64,000 bases of DNA from Enorma burkinafasonensis. GTDB lineage: Bacteria > Actinomycetota > Coriobacteriia > Coriobacteriales > Coriobacteriaceae. The stretch spans positions 1-64,000 of the forward strand of contig NZ_LR597501.1 in NCBI RefSeq assembly GCF_902150035.1. Direction: 5' to 3'. The notes beneath the pieces were generated by a model, which saw only the letters and a program-made list of their open reading frames with translations, ran no database searches and was not told the DNA's origin. How positions within the stretch are numbered: position 1 is the stretch's first letter; each line of letters opens with the position of its first letter. Of this stretch, positions 1 through 8,188 are shown piece after piece. Made by a program: the position numbers and the translations under genes.

Positions 1-1
1 G

Positions 2-109
2 CTGCTGGACGCCTACGGCGTGGAGGACGTGCCGCTCGGCGATCTCGACCTGACGCCGGGGCTCATCGAGAGGGCGCGCGCAGAGAGGGGCGATGCCCCG
101 CTGGCCTAG
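2..109 (+). CDS. C-terminal end of an unrecognised protein (partial)
   Basis: An open frame enters from the left edge and ends at TAG 107-109, giving the last 35 residues, which finish in ...RGDAPLA. The tail is acidic and matches no family I recognise. Codon use is GC-rich like the neighbouring genes, so it is probably the end of a real gene. About 260 bases separate it from the ABC exporter, so a shared operon is unlikely. No function is proposed. Confidence 0.5.
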   Translation: MLDAYGVEDVPLGDLDLTPGLIERARAERGDAPLA

Positions 110-240
110 CCTAGGAGAAAAACGGAATAGACGGACCGACCGTCCGGCTGAGTCTGGGAAGAGGTGCCGGGCGGCGGGCGGAGCATGGCCACCGGACCCA
201 TCGAAACACATCTCCACCATTCCTTCAACTGGGAAAATGC

Positions 241-273
241 CGCCCCCGGGGCCCGGATAGGACCTCGGGGGCG
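241..273 (+). terminator. Possible terminator hairpin before the ABC exporter
   Basis: CGCCCCCG at 241-248 can pair with CGGGGGCG at 266-273, leaving a 17-base loop. The sequence TTCGGTT follows, which is a poor U-tract. It may end transcription of the partial upstream gene. The rest of the 110-367 gap shows only the -10-like site described separately. Confidence 0.35.
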
Positions 274-352
274 TTCGGTTAACTGCGGGAGCGTGCCGTC
301 AGCTCAATGTGTTCGGTTGGGATCGGAAATCAACCCGATAGGTTCGCTCTGA

Positions 353-358
353 TAGAAT
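353..358 (+). promoter_or_regulatory. -10-like element for the ABC exporter
   Basis: TAGAAT at 353-358 resembles the -10 elements seen before other genes here (TAGACT, TACAAT). No convincing -35 is visible. It lies 9 bases before the ATG at 368, so a transcript starting near 366 would have almost no leader. Confidence 0.35.
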
Positions 359-367
359 GTCCTGCGT

Positions 368-1228
368 ATGGTCAACCGCTGTCGTTTGGATCAACCTGTG
401 TCCGAAGCACTCAAGAGCAACGCCGTGACGCATGCACGGTCGAAGATGGAGAAGGACCTCTTCATCCTCCAGCAGCTCGTTTCCAAGGATTTCAAGATCA
501 AGTACCGCCGCTCGGTCCTCGGTGTCGCGTGGAGCGTCCTTAACCCGCTGCTCATGATGGTGGTCATGGCGGTCGTGTTCAGCACCATCTTCGCGCAGGG
601 GCGCAACGGCTCCATCACGCCCGAGATGTACCCGCTCTACCTGATCGTCGGCAACATCACGTTCAGCCTCATGTCCGAGTCGACCTCCACGGCCCTGAGT
701 TCGATCATCGACGCGGCATCGCTGCTCAAGAAGGTGAAGGTTCACCGCTTCGTGTTCCCGGTGCAGAAGGCGCTCTTCGCCCTCGTGAACTTCGCCTTCT
801 CGCTCATCGCGGTCGCGATCGTCATGCTGTGGTTCCGCGTCGTGCCCACTTGGCACCTCATCTGGTTGCCGGTCTGCCTGCTGCTGCTCATGGGGTTCTG
901 CACGGGGCTCGGCCTTCTGCTGAGCGCGCTCACGGTCTTCTTCCGCGACATCCGCCATCTCTGGAGCGTGGTCATCACCGCGTGGATGTACTTCACGCCC
1001 ATCTTCTGGACCACCGACTTCATCGCCATGATGCCGCGCGCGCTGCAGCTGTTCATCTACGCCAACCCCATGTACAACTACCTGCAGTTCATGCGCGACA
1101 TCTTCCTGTTCCAGGTCAACCCGTCCGCCTACACGCTCATCATGTGCGCCGGCTGGGCGGTCGTCGCCCTGGTCTTGGGCTACGTGGTCTTCCACAAGAC
1201 CGAGCACAAGTTCATCCTGTACATCTAG
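368..1228 (+). CDS. ABC-2 type polysaccharide exporter, permease subunit
   Basis: This is an integral membrane permease of the ABC-2 (Wzm/TagG/RfbA-like) family, which moves lipid-linked polysaccharide or teichoic-acid-type polymers out across the membrane. A cytoplasmic N-terminal segment contains the family-typical KDFKIKYRRSVLG region near residues 40-53, followed by about six hydrophobic segments between residues 55 and 280. The length of 286 residues fits the family. The ATG at 368 has no clear ribosome site; an in-frame GTG at 398 and an ATG at 446 are alternatives, and the conserved part starts near the latter. The matching ATPase follows after 63 bases, so the pair forms one transporter. 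The substrate cannot be read from these two genes. Confidence 0.88.
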   Translation: MVNRCRLDQPVSEALKSNAVTHARSKMEKDLFILQQLVSKDFKIKYRRSVLGVAWSVLNPLLMMVVMAVVFSTIFAQGRNGSITPEMYPLYLIVGNITFSLMSESTSTALSSIIDAASLLKKVKVHRFVFPVQKALFALVNFAFSLIAVAIVMLWFRVVPTWHLIWLPVCLLLLMGFCTGLGLLLSALTVFFRDIRHLWSVVITAWMYFTPIFWTTDFIAMMPRALQLFIYANPMYNYLQFMRDIFLFQVNPSAYTLIMCAGWAVVALVLGYVVFHKTEHKFILYI

Positions 1229-1291
1229 TGCCCCGCGCCGGGCGGCACCCGGCAGGCAGGGGAGACGAGCTTTGAGGGACGAGGACGTTCA

Positions 1292-2050
1292 ATGGCCGAT
1301 ACCGCAACCGCGCAGAAGCACGCCATCGAGGTCGATGACGTCACCATGATCTTCAACATGGCTTCCGAGCAGCTGAACAACCTGAAGGAGTACTTCATCA
1401 AGCTCGCCAAGCACGAGCTCTTCTTCACGGAGTTCCGCGCGCTCAAGCACATCTCGTTCACGGTGGACCCCGGCGAGACCGTGGGTCTGGTGGGCACCAA
1501 CGGCTCGGGCAAGTCGACCATGCTCAAGATCATCGCGGGCGTGCTCGAGCCGAGCGAGGGCTCCTGCACCGTGCACGGCAACATCGCCCCGCTCATCGAG
1601 CTCGGCGCCGGCTTCGACATGGAGCTCACGGCACGCGAGAACATCTACCTCAACGGCTCGCTTCTGGGCTACACGAAGGAGTTCATCAAGGACCACTTCG
1701 ACGAGATCGTCGAGTTCGCCGAGCTTCGCGACTTCCTGGACATGCCCCTCAAGAACTACTCGAGCGGCATGGTCGCACGCATCGCCTTCGCCATCGCGAC
1801 CATCACCGAGCCCGACGTGCTGATCGTCGACGAGACGCTTTCGGTTGGCGACGTGTTCTTCCAGCACAAGTGCGAGGAGCGCATCCGCCACTTCATCGAG
1901 AGCGGGTCGGTGACCGTGCTCTTCGTGAGCCACGATATCGAGCAGGTCGAGCGCATCTGCGACCGCGCCATCTGGATCGAGAAGGGCGACCTGCGCATGG
2001 ACGGCCCGGTCGGCGAGGTGTGCGAGGCGTACCGCAACCAGTTCAACTGA
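1292..2050 (+). CDS. ABC-type polysaccharide exporter, ATP-binding subunit
   Basis: This is the ATPase partner of the permease just upstream, of the Wzt/TagH/RfbB type. Walker A GTNGSGKST lies at residues 68-76, the signature YSSGM at 156-160, Walker B DVLIVDE at 175-181 and the H-loop histidine at 214. The residues just before Walker A form the extended N-terminus typical of polysaccharide exporters. The protein has 252 residues and lacks the long C-terminal carbohydrate-binding domain found in some Wzt proteins, so it is likely the short TagH/RfbE-like form. The ATG at 1292 is preceded by a weak purine stretch (GAGGGACGAGG). Transcription probably ends before the pyr leader. Confidence 0.92.
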   Translation: MADTATAQKHAIEVDDVTMIFNMASEQLNNLKEYFIKLAKHELFFTEFRALKHISFTVDPGETVGLVGTNGSGKSTMLKIIAGVLEPSEGSCTVHGNIAPLIELGAGFDMELTARENIYLNGSLLGYTKEFIKDHFDEIVEFAELRDFLDMPLKNYSSGMVARIAFAIATITEPDVLIVDETLSVGDVFFQHKCEERIRHFIESGSVTVLFVSHDIEQVERICDRAIWIEKGDLRMDGPVGEVCEAYRNQFN

Positions 2051-2127
2051 GTTATGCAGGCTTCGCGGATATCCGCCGCTTAAGGGAACTTCGCGACCGC
2101 TCGTCCCCATGGGCCGGGCGGTCGTGC

Positions 2128-2133
2128 TACACT
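2128..2133 (+). promoter_or_regulatory. -10-like element of the pyr operon
   Basis: TACACT at 2128-2133 precedes a structured leader of about 160 bases ahead of pyrR. No good -35 hexamer is seen at the usual spacing. Transcription would begin near 2140. Confidence 0.45.
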
Positions 2134-2135
2134 AG

Positions 2136-2277
2136 GCCCGACCTTTAAGCGCGTACGAGATACCCGCAAGGACCCACATAGCACCCAGCGTGCCTTTCTT
2201 GCGATGTCTCTCCGCGCAGCGGTCGGGCATCTTTTTTGTGCCGCTTCCGGGCGGCGACGGTGCGCCGGTGGCGCACC
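2136..2277 (+). promoter_or_regulatory. Structured pyr operon leader, possible PyrR attenuator
   Basis: The leader contains nested complementary arms: CGCAAG 2165-2170 with CTTGCG 2198-2203, and GCAC 2181-2184 with GTGC 2190-2193. An outer pair GCCCGACC 2136-2143 with GGTCGGGC 2221-2228 is followed at once by ATCTTTTTT, as in an intrinsic terminator. A strong hairpin, GGTGCGCC 2259-2266 with GGCGCACC 2270-2277, sits directly before the pyrR ribosome site. PyrR controls pyr operons through leader RNA in related bacteria, so attenuation or translational control here is a reasonable inference. The PyrR-binding loop itself was not pinned down. Confidence 0.5.
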
Positions 2278-2297
2278 GGGAGCGAGGAAGGAGTGCG

Positions 2298-2876
2298 ATG
2301 GGCACTACGCCTAAGGCGATCATCATGGATGAGGTCGCCATCAACCGTGCGATCACGCGCATCGCGCACGAGATCCTCGAGCGCAACGAGGGCTGTGAGA
2401 ACCTCGCGCTCGTGGGCATCGTGACGCGCGGCGACCTGCTCGCAAAGCAGCTTGTCGAGAAGATCGAGGAGATCGAGGGCGTCCGGGTCCCGCTGGGCAG
2501 CCTCGACATCAGCTTCTACCGCGACGACTTCGCCACGTTCGCGCCGGAGGTCCATGCCAGCAGGATCGACTTCGACGTCGACGGCAAGCGCATCGTGCTC
2601 GTGGACGACATCCTCTATACGGGCCGCACCATCCGCGCCGCGCTCGACGCCATCATGGACCTGGGCCGTCCGAGCCGCGTCGAGCTGGCCGTGCTCGTCG
2701 ACCGCGGCCATCGCGAGCTCCCTATCTGCCCCGATTTCGTGGGCAAGAACGTTCCCTCGTCGCACGAGGAGAACGTCCGCCTGTATCTGCAGGAAGTCGA
2801 CGGTCGCAGCACCGTCGAGATCTTCGACGTCGAGCCGGGCGCCCGCGTGGGCTCCGCGCCGCTGGGAGGCGAGTAG
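2298..2876 (+). CDS. pyrR: Bifunctional pyr operon regulator / uracil phosphoribosyltransferase PyrR
   Basis: PyrR binds pyr leader mRNA in response to UMP and also has some uracil phosphoribosyltransferase activity. The PRPP-binding loop IVLVDDILYTGRT is at about residues 99-111, and the 192-residue length is normal. The ATG at 2298 is chosen because GGAAGGAG lies just upstream; an in-frame ATG at 2190 would add 36 residues encoded by the leader RNA and is rejected. pyrB begins 3 bases after the stop, so the genes are cotranscribed. The preceding leader has a terminator-like structure that PyrR may act on. Confidence 0.95.
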   Translation: MGTTPKAIIMDEVAINRAITRIAHEILERNEGCENLALVGIVTRGDLLAKQLVEKIEEIEGVRVPLGSLDISFYRDDFATFAPEVHASRIDFDVDGKRIVLVDDILYTGRTIRAALDAIMDLGRPSRVELAVLVDRGHRELPICPDFVGKNVPSSHEENVRLYLQEVDGRSTVEIFDVEPGARVGSAPLGGE

Positions 2877-2879
2877 CCC

Positions 2880-3824
2880 ATGTTCAACAACCATAAGCAC
2901 CTGATCGACATCTCGGAGTACTCCGATTCCGAGCTCATGACGATCCTCACCACCGCCAAGGCCTTCTCGCAGGTCAACGAGCGCGCGATCAAGAAGGTCC
3001 CCACGCTCAAGGGCAAGACGATCGTCAACATGTTCAACGAGCCGTCCACGCGCACCCGCAGCTCCTTCGAGCTCGCCGAGAAGCGCCTCTCCGCGGACAC
3101 GCTCAACTTCGGCGGCTCCTCCACCTCCACGGTGAAGGGCGAGAGCCTCATCGACACCGTCATGACGCTCGACGCCTACAAGATCGACTGCATCGTCGTG
3201 CGCGACAAGCACGCCGGCGCGCCGTACATCGTGAGCCAGTCGAGTCCCGCGGTCGTCATCGACGCCGGCGACGGCAAGCACGGCCATCCCACCCAGGCCC
3301 TGCTCGACCTGTACTCCATCTGGGAGCGCAAGCACGACTTCAACGGCCTCAAGGTGGGCATCGTGGGCGACATCGCGCACTCGCGCGTCTGCGGCTCGCT
3401 CATCCCCGCGCTCAAGATCATGGGCGCCGAGGTCACGGTCGTGGCTCCCGGCACGCTCATCCCCGCGGCGCCCGAGGTCCTCGGCGCCGACCACGTGAGC
3501 TACAGTCTCGACGACGTCTTGCCCGAGCTCGATGTCGTCTACATGCTCCGCATCCAGCGCGAGCGCCTCGAGGGAGCGCCGTTCCCGAGCCTGCGCGAGT
3601 ACCATCAGCTCTTCGGCCTCACCAAGAAGCGCGAGAAGCTCATGAAGCCCGACGCGATCATCTGCCACCCGGGCCCGATCAACCGCGGCGTGGAGTTCGA
3701 CTCCTACATGGCCGACCACCCGGAGCGCTCCGTGATCCTCGACCAGGTGTACGCAGGCATCTGCGTGCGCATGGCTGCCCTGTACCTGCTGCTTGGAGGT
3801 GCCGACAATGGCCTTTCTGCTTAA
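2880..3824 (+). CDS. pyrB: Aspartate carbamoyltransferase catalytic subunit
   Basis: PyrB joins carbamoyl phosphate and L-aspartate to make N-carbamoyl-aspartate, the committed step of pyrimidine synthesis. The carbamoyl-phosphate loop STRTRSSFE is at residues 56-64, and HPTQALLDL near residue 138 and the CHPGPINRG region near the C-terminus are also present. At 314 residues it is a standard catalytic chain. No regulatory pyrI gene is present, so control is likely at the RNA level by PyrR. The last 17 bases overlap the start of pyrC in another frame, implying translational coupling. Confidence 0.96.
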   Translation: MFNNHKHLIDISEYSDSELMTILTTAKAFSQVNERAIKKVPTLKGKTIVNMFNEPSTRTRSSFELAEKRLSADTLNFGGSSTSTVKGESLIDTVMTLDAYKIDCIVVRDKHAGAPYIVSQSSPAVVIDAGDGKHGHPTQALLDLYSIWERKHDFNGLKVGIVGDIAHSRVCGSLIPALKIMGAEVTVVAPGTLIPAAPEVLGADHVSYSLDDVLPELDVVYMLRIQRERLEGAPFPSLREYHQLFGLTKKREKLMKPDAIICHPGPINRGVEFDSYMADHPERSVILDQVYAGICVRMAALYLLLGGADNGLSA

Positions 3825-5097
3825 GAACGCACACGTCGTCGACCCTGAGGGCGCCCTCGACGGCTGCATGGACGTGAAGATCGACGGCGAGCTCATCGCC
3901 GAGGTGGGCGAGAACCTCGCCGCCGACGGATGCGAGGTCATCGACCTCTCCGGTAAGTACCTCGTCCCCGGCCTCGTGGACATGCACGTCCACCTGCGCG
4001 AGCCCGGCTACGAGCACAAGGGGACCATCGAGAGCGAGACCCGTGCCGCCGCGAAGGGCGGCTTCACCGGCGTCTGCTCCATGCCCAACACCGACCCCGT
4101 CGCCGACAACGGCACGGTCATCGAGTACGTGAAGTCCGTCGCCGCGCGCGACGGCCACTGCCGCGTGTACCCCGCCGGCGCCTGCTCGAAGGGCCTCAAG
4201 GGCGAGATCATCTCCGAGATGGGCGATATGGTCGCCCACGGCGCCGTCGCCTTCACCGATGACGGCCGCGGCGTGCAGGGCGCGGGCATGATGCGCCGCT
4301 GCATGGACTACGGCAAGATGTTCGGCAAGACGTTCCTGTCGCACTGCCAGGACGAGGACCTCGTCGGCGAGGGCATGGTCAACGAGGGCGTCGTCTCCAC
4401 GCGCCTCGGCCTGCTCGGCTGGCCGGCTGAGGGCGAGGAGCTCCAGATCGCCCGCGACATCGCGCTCGCGCGCCTGACCGGGGCCAAGCTCCACATCCAG
4501 CACATCTCGACCGCCCGCGGTCTCGAGATGGTCCGCGCCGCCAAGGCCGAGGGGCTGCCCGTGACCTGCGAGGCCACGCCGCATCACCTCTTCCTCACCG
4601 AGGACGCGCTCGACGGCACCTATGACACGCGCCTCAAGATGAACCCGCCGCTGCGCACGGCCGCCGACGCCGAGGCGCTCATCGCCGGCGTCATCGACGG
4701 CACGGTTGACGCCATCGTCACCGACCACGCGCCTCATGCCGCGTGGGAGAAGGCCCGCGAGTTCGAGCTCGCCCCGTTCGGCACGACGGGCATCGAGTGC
4801 TCGCTCGCGCTCGTCCTCACCGAGCTCGTGAAGACCGGCATGATCGGCTACGGCCGCATGGTCGAGCTCATGTCGCTCAAGCCGCGCGAGATCCTCGGCG
4901 TCGAGCAGGTGCGCATCGCCGCCGGCTCCACCGCCGACCTCACGGTCTTCGACCCCGAGGCCACCTGGACCGTGGGCGAAGAGGGCTACGAGTCGCAGGC
5001 CGCCAACTGCGCGTTCGAGGGCCGCGAGCTCACCGGCCGCGCCACGGACGTCTTCGTGGGCGGCGAGCGCGTGCTCGCGGACGGCGTCGTCTGCTAG
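3808..5097 (+). CDS. pyrC: Dihydroorotase
   Basis: PyrC is a zinc amidohydrolase that cyclises carbamoyl-aspartate to dihydroorotate. Metal ligands are visible in DMHVHLREPGYEHKG (His60 and His62), in the EATPHHL segment, and in TDHAPH near residue 304. The 429-residue length fits class I dihydroorotase. ATG 3808 is preferred because GGAGGT at 3795-3800 lies 7 bases upstream; a TTG at 3793 would overlap that ribosome site. It overlaps the end of pyrB. A hairpin follows and separates it from pyrK. Confidence 0.95.
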   Translation: MAFLLKNAHVVDPEGALDGCMDVKIDGELIAEVGENLAADGCEVIDLSGKYLVPGLVDMHVHLREPGYEHKGTIESETRAAAKGGFTGVCSMPNTDPVADNGTVIEYVKSVAARDGHCRVYPAGACSKGLKGEIISEMGDMVAHGAVAFTDDGRGVQGAGMMRRCMDYGKMFGKTFLSHCQDEDLVGEGMVNEGVVSTRLGLLGWPAEGEELQIARDIALARLTGAKLHIQHISTARGLEMVRAAKAEGLPVTCEATPHHLFLTEDALDGTYDTRLKMNPPLRTAADAEALIAGVIDGTVDAIVTDHAPHAAWEKAREFELAPFGTTGIECSLALVLTELVKTGMIGYGRMVELMSLKPREILGVEQVRIAAGSTADLTVFDPEATWTVGEEGYESQAANCAFEGRELTGRATDVFVGGERVLADGVVC

Positions 5098-5116
5098 CCT
5101 CGGGCTCACCCGATCT

Positions 5117-5168
5117 GCGGGGACGGGCGCGCTCGCCGCTTGGGCGGGCGTCCCGTCCCCGCTTTGTA
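5117..5168 (+). terminator. Terminator-like hairpin between pyrC and pyrK
   Basis: GCGGGGACGGG 5117-5127 pairs perfectly with CCCGTCCCCGC 5152-5162 across a 24-base loop, and TTTGTA follows. The U-tract is short, so termination may be partial. GACAAT at 5196-5201 could be a -10 for a separate pyrK-pyrD-pyrF transcript. Confidence 0.55.
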
Positions 5169-5238
5169 TAGCATGTGCAGCGCCCCCGGCTGTGAGACAA
5201 TGGGGGCACAATCGAACGTCAGCACGATCGGAGGGACT

Positions 5239-6030
5239 ATGCCAACTCCTTCACCGGCCAGGCTCCATGGGTTCGAGGTGGTGCGCAACGACCGCATCGC
5301 CGAGGGCGTCTTCTCGCTCGTGATCCATGCGCCCGCGCTCGCCGCCGAGCTCAAGCCCGGCCAGTTCGTCAACATCGCCGTCCCCGGCAACGCCATGTCG
5401 CTGCTGCGCATCCCGCTGAGCTACGCCGCGGCGGACCCTGAGGCCGGTACCGTCGAGATCTGGTACGCGGTCGTGGGGGAGGGGACCGAGCGGCTTTCCC
5501 GCATGGCCCCCGGCGACACCTCCGATCTTCTGGGCCCCGGCGGCAACGGCTGGCACATCCCCGAGGGATGCTCCCGTGCGCTCGTCGTCGGAGGCGGCAT
5601 CGGCGTGCCGCCCGTGCTCTGCCTCGCCCGCGAGCTCGCCGCGCGCGGCATCGCGTTCGACGCGTGCGTGGGCGCCGCGACCTCGGCGAGCCTGGTCGGG
5701 CCCGAGGACCTCGAGGCGCTCGGTGCGGATGCCGTGCGCATCGCGACCGACGACGGCAGCCGGGGGCACTGCGGCTTCTGCACCGAACCCGCCTCCGAGC
5801 TCATCGCCGCAGGCGCCTACGACTACATCGCGACCTGCGGCCCCGAGCCCATGATGGCCAAGGTCGCGGCTGCCGCCGCCGACGCGGGCGTCTTCTGCGA
5901 GGCCTCCGTCGAGCGCATGATGAGCTGCGGCTTCGGTGCGTGCTCCACCTGCGCCGTCGAGACCGTGAACGGCATGAAGGGCGCCTGCATGTGCGGCCCC
6001 GTCTTCGATGCGAAGGAGGTCGTGTGGTAA
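5239..6030 (+). CDS. pyrK: Dihydroorotate dehydrogenase B, electron transfer subunit
   Basis: PyrK carries FAD and a [2Fe-2S] cluster and passes electrons from PyrD to NAD+. A ferredoxin-reductase-like FAD domain (RIPLSY near residue 54) is followed by a nucleotide-binding region (VVGGGIGVPP). The C-terminal cluster motif has cysteines in MSCGFGACSTC and in GACMCG, roughly residues 230-254. ATG 5239 has GGAGGGA just upstream; an in-frame ATG at 5140 lies in the hairpin region and is rejected. Length is 263 residues. Its stop overlaps the start of pyrD (TAATG), as expected for the heterotetramer pair. Confidence 0.94.
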   Translation: MPTPSPARLHGFEVVRNDRIAEGVFSLVIHAPALAAELKPGQFVNIAVPGNAMSLLRIPLSYAAADPEAGTVEIWYAVVGEGTERLSRMAPGDTSDLLGPGGNGWHIPEGCSRALVVGGGIGVPPVLCLARELAARGIAFDACVGAATSASLVGPEDLEALGADAVRIATDDGSRGHCGFCTEPASELIAAGAYDYIATCGPEPMMAKVAAAAADAGVFCEASVERMMSCGFGACSTCAVETVNGMKGACMCGPVFDAKEVVW

Positions 6031-6953
6031 TGGGCAAGGTATCCATGGCCGTGGATTTCTGCGGCATCCACCTGAAGAACCCCATCAACACCGCAGCCGG
6101 CACGTTCGGCCAGGGCTGGCAGTTCCAGAACTTCATCGACGTGTCGCGCCTGGGCGCCATCACGACGAAGGGCTGCGCCGCCGAGCCGTGGCCCGGCAAC
6201 CCCAAGCCCCGCATGGCTGAGGTCCCCGGCGGCATGATGAACTCCGTGGGCCTGCAGAACCCCGGCGTGCGCGCGTTCGCCGAGGAGTCCGGCCCCTATC
6301 TCGCCGACCTCACCGACAAGGGTACCGCGGTCATCTGCCAGGTCGCCGGGCACTCCATCGAGGAGTACGTCGCCGCGCTCGAGCTCTTCGACGAGCTCTG
6401 CCCGTGGGCCGCGGCCTTCGAGATCAACGTGAGCTGCCCCAACATCGCGTGCGGTGGCGCCGCCATGGGCTCCACGCCTGAGGGCGCCGCCGAGGTCATG
6501 CGCGCCTGCCGTCCGGTCACGGAGAAGCCGCTTCTCGTCAAGATGGCCCCGGTGCGCCTGCCCGAGATCGCCCGCGCGCTCGCGGCGGAGGGCGCCGACG
6601 GCCTCACCGTCATCAACTCGATCCCGGGCATGGCGATCGACGTCCATACGCGCCGCTCCAAGATCTCGCGCCCCACGGGCGGCCTCTCAGGCCCGCTTCT
6701 GCACCCCATTGCCGTGCGCATGGTCTGGGAGGTCTGCCAGGCCGTCGACATCCCGGTCTGCGGCGTGGGCGGCGTCATGACGGGCGAGGACGCGGCTGAG
6801 TTCATCCTTGCCGGCGCGACCTCGGTCGCTGTCGGCATGGCCAACTTCGTCGACCCAACCGCGACCGTCCGCATCCTCGAGGAGCTCGAGGCGTGGGCGG
6901 AGTCGCAGGGCGTGAAGAGCATCACCGAGCTGATCGGAGCGTTCGAATGCTAG
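6030..6953 (+). CDS. pyrD: Dihydroorotate dehydrogenase B, catalytic subunit
   Basis: PyrD oxidises dihydroorotate to orotate with FMN. The active-site segment NVSCPNIACGG places the catalytic cysteine at residue 136; cysteine rather than serine at this position is typical of class 1 enzymes, and the adjacent pyrK marks class 1B. FMN-binding glycine-rich segments (GVGGVMTGEDA, VAVGMANF) are near the C-terminus. Length is 307 residues. ATG 6030 shares a base with the pyrK stop and is served by GGAGGT inside the pyrK end. The last codons overlap pyrF. Confidence 0.95.
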   Translation: MGKVSMAVDFCGIHLKNPINTAAGTFGQGWQFQNFIDVSRLGAITTKGCAAEPWPGNPKPRMAEVPGGMMNSVGLQNPGVRAFAEESGPYLADLTDKGTAVICQVAGHSIEEYVAALELFDELCPWAAAFEINVSCPNIACGGAAMGSTPEGAAEVMRACRPVTEKPLLVKMAPVRLPEIARALAAEGADGLTVINSIPGMAIDVHTRRSKISRPTGGLSGPLLHPIAVRMVWEVCQAVDIPVCGVGGVMTGEDAAEFILAGATSVAVGMANFVDPTATVRILEELEAWAESQGVKSITELIGAFEC

Positions 6954-7669
6954 AGAATGAAGCGCGCGACCGCATCATCGTCGCGATCGACTGCGGCCGC
7001 GAGGAAGCCCTGGAGCTCGCCGGTGCCCTTTCCGGCCACGCCGGCTGGCTCAAGGTCGGCATGACCCTCTACTACGCAGAGGGCCCCGCCATCGTGCGCG
7101 AGTTCAAGGAGCGCGGGTTCAAGGTCTTCCTCGACCTCAAGTTCCACGACATCCCGCACCAGGTGCGCGGAGCCGCCCGCTCGGCGGCGCTCGCCGGGGC
7201 CGACCTGCTGTCGGTCCATGGGAGCGGCGGCGCGGCCATGCTCGCCGCCGCCCGCGAGGGCGCGGAGCTTGCCGCCGAGGCCACCGGCGCCTCGCGTGCG
7301 CGCCTCGTCGCCATCACCGTGCTCACGAGCATGGACCAGGCAGCGCTCGAGCAGGTCGGCGTCGACGCGCCGGTCGCCGAGCAGGCGGCGCGCCTCGCGA
7401 CGCTCGCACGCGGCAACGGCATCGACGGCATCGTCTGCTCCCCGCAGGAGGCCGCGGCCATGCGTGAACTTTTGGGTGAGGATGCGCTCATCGTCACGCC
7501 CGGTGTGCGCCCCGCGGGCGCCGAGATCGGGGACCAGAGCAGGGTCGCCACGCCTGCCTCGGCCATCGCGGCGGGCGCGAGCCACCTCGTCATCGGACGG
7601 CCGATTACCAGCGCTTCCGATCCCGTCGCCGCCTACGAGGACATCGTCCGCGAATTGACGGGGGCATAG
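6947..7669 (+). CDS. pyrF: Orotidine 5'-phosphate decarboxylase
   Basis: PyrF decarboxylates OMP to UMP, the last step of the pathway. The catalytic DxKxxD set is Asp63, Lys65 and Asp68 in LDLKFHDIP. The 240-residue length fits the bacterial type 1 enzyme. The start ATG 6947 overlaps the pyrD stop by 7 bases; a longer in-frame start at 6893 would lie deep in pyrD and is rejected. pyrE, needed for the previous step, is not adjacent and must lie elsewhere in the genome. Confidence 0.94.
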   Translation: MLENEARDRIIVAIDCGREEALELAGALSGHAGWLKVGMTLYYAEGPAIVREFKERGFKVFLDLKFHDIPHQVRGAARSAALAGADLLSVHGSGGAAMLAAAREGAELAAEATGASRARLVAITVLTSMDQAALEQVGVDAPVAEQAARLATLARGNGIDGIVCSPQEAAAMRELLGEDALIVTPGVRPAGAEIGDQSRVATPASAIAAGASHLVIGRPITSASDPVAAYEDIVRELTGA

Positions 7670-7763
7670 GAGCCCTCGCGCCCGATGGGCCCCTCACGTG
7701 CGGAAACTTCGAGGTCGTTATGTGAATTACCCGTCATACCCTGCATTCTTGGGATGAACGTGC

Positions 7764-7836
7764 TTGAACTTTGAAACCGTATCGACTAACCTAGTACGGC
7801 GGTCAGGCGCGGGAACTGTGTTTCCTAAGCTAGACT
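7764..7836 (+). promoter_or_regulatory. Candidate promoters for mihF
   Basis: Two candidates are visible. TTGAAC 7764-7769 and TAACCT 7787-7792 are 17 bases apart. TAGACT 7831-7836 is a second -10-like element without a clear -35. Either would give a leader of roughly 40 to 80 bases ahead of mihF. The remainder of the 7670-7879 gap shows nothing else that I can support. Confidence 0.35.
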
Positions 7837-7879
7837 GCTTGTTTTCGGTAGTAATCACCTTATGTATTTGGAGGTTCTA

Positions 7880-8188
7880 ATGGCGCTTCCCCAGCTCACC
7901 GATGAGCAGCGCAAGGCCGCTCTCGAGAAGGCCGCTGCCGCCCGCCATGCCCGTGCCGAGCTTCGCGAGAAGATCAAGAAGGGCGAGGTTTCCCTCGAGT
8001 CCGTTCTCAACTCCGATGATCCCATCGCTTCCCGCATGAAGGTCTCCACCCTCATCGAGTCGCTCCCCGGCTACGGCAAGGCCAAGGCCGCCAAGATCAT
8101 GGATGAGCTGGGCATCTCCGCCACCCGTCGCGTTCAGGGCCTCGGCGTCCGTCAGCGCGAGCAGCTCCTCGAGGCCCTCACCAAGTAA
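7880..8188 (+). CDS. mihF: Actinobacterial integration host factor (mIHF)
   Basis: This small basic nucleoid protein binds DNA through a helix-two-turn-helix fold and is the actinobacterial counterpart of IHF. The N-terminal half is a charged helix rich in Ala, Lys, Arg and Glu. The C-terminal half contains the H2TH-like LPGYGKAKAAKIMDELGI and a RRVQGLG segment. Length is 102 residues. ATG 7880 follows GGAGGT at 7870-7875; an in-frame ATG at 7862 would include the ribosome site as coding and is rejected. The neighbours gmk and rpoZ match the order seen across Actinomycetota, which supports the assignment. Confidence 0.93.
   Translation: MALPQLTDEQRKAALEKAAAARHARAELREKIKKGEVSLESVLNSDDPIASRMKVSTLIESLPGYGKAKAAKIMDELGISATRRVQGLGVRQREQLLEALTK

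Noticed and set aside
2145-3983. 612-codon open frame on the minus strand opposite pyrR-pyrB
   Set aside because: Its protein is dominated by Ala, Arg, Asp, Glu, His, Leu and Val in the pattern expected from antisense of GC-rich codons, with no motif. The plus-strand genes are certain.
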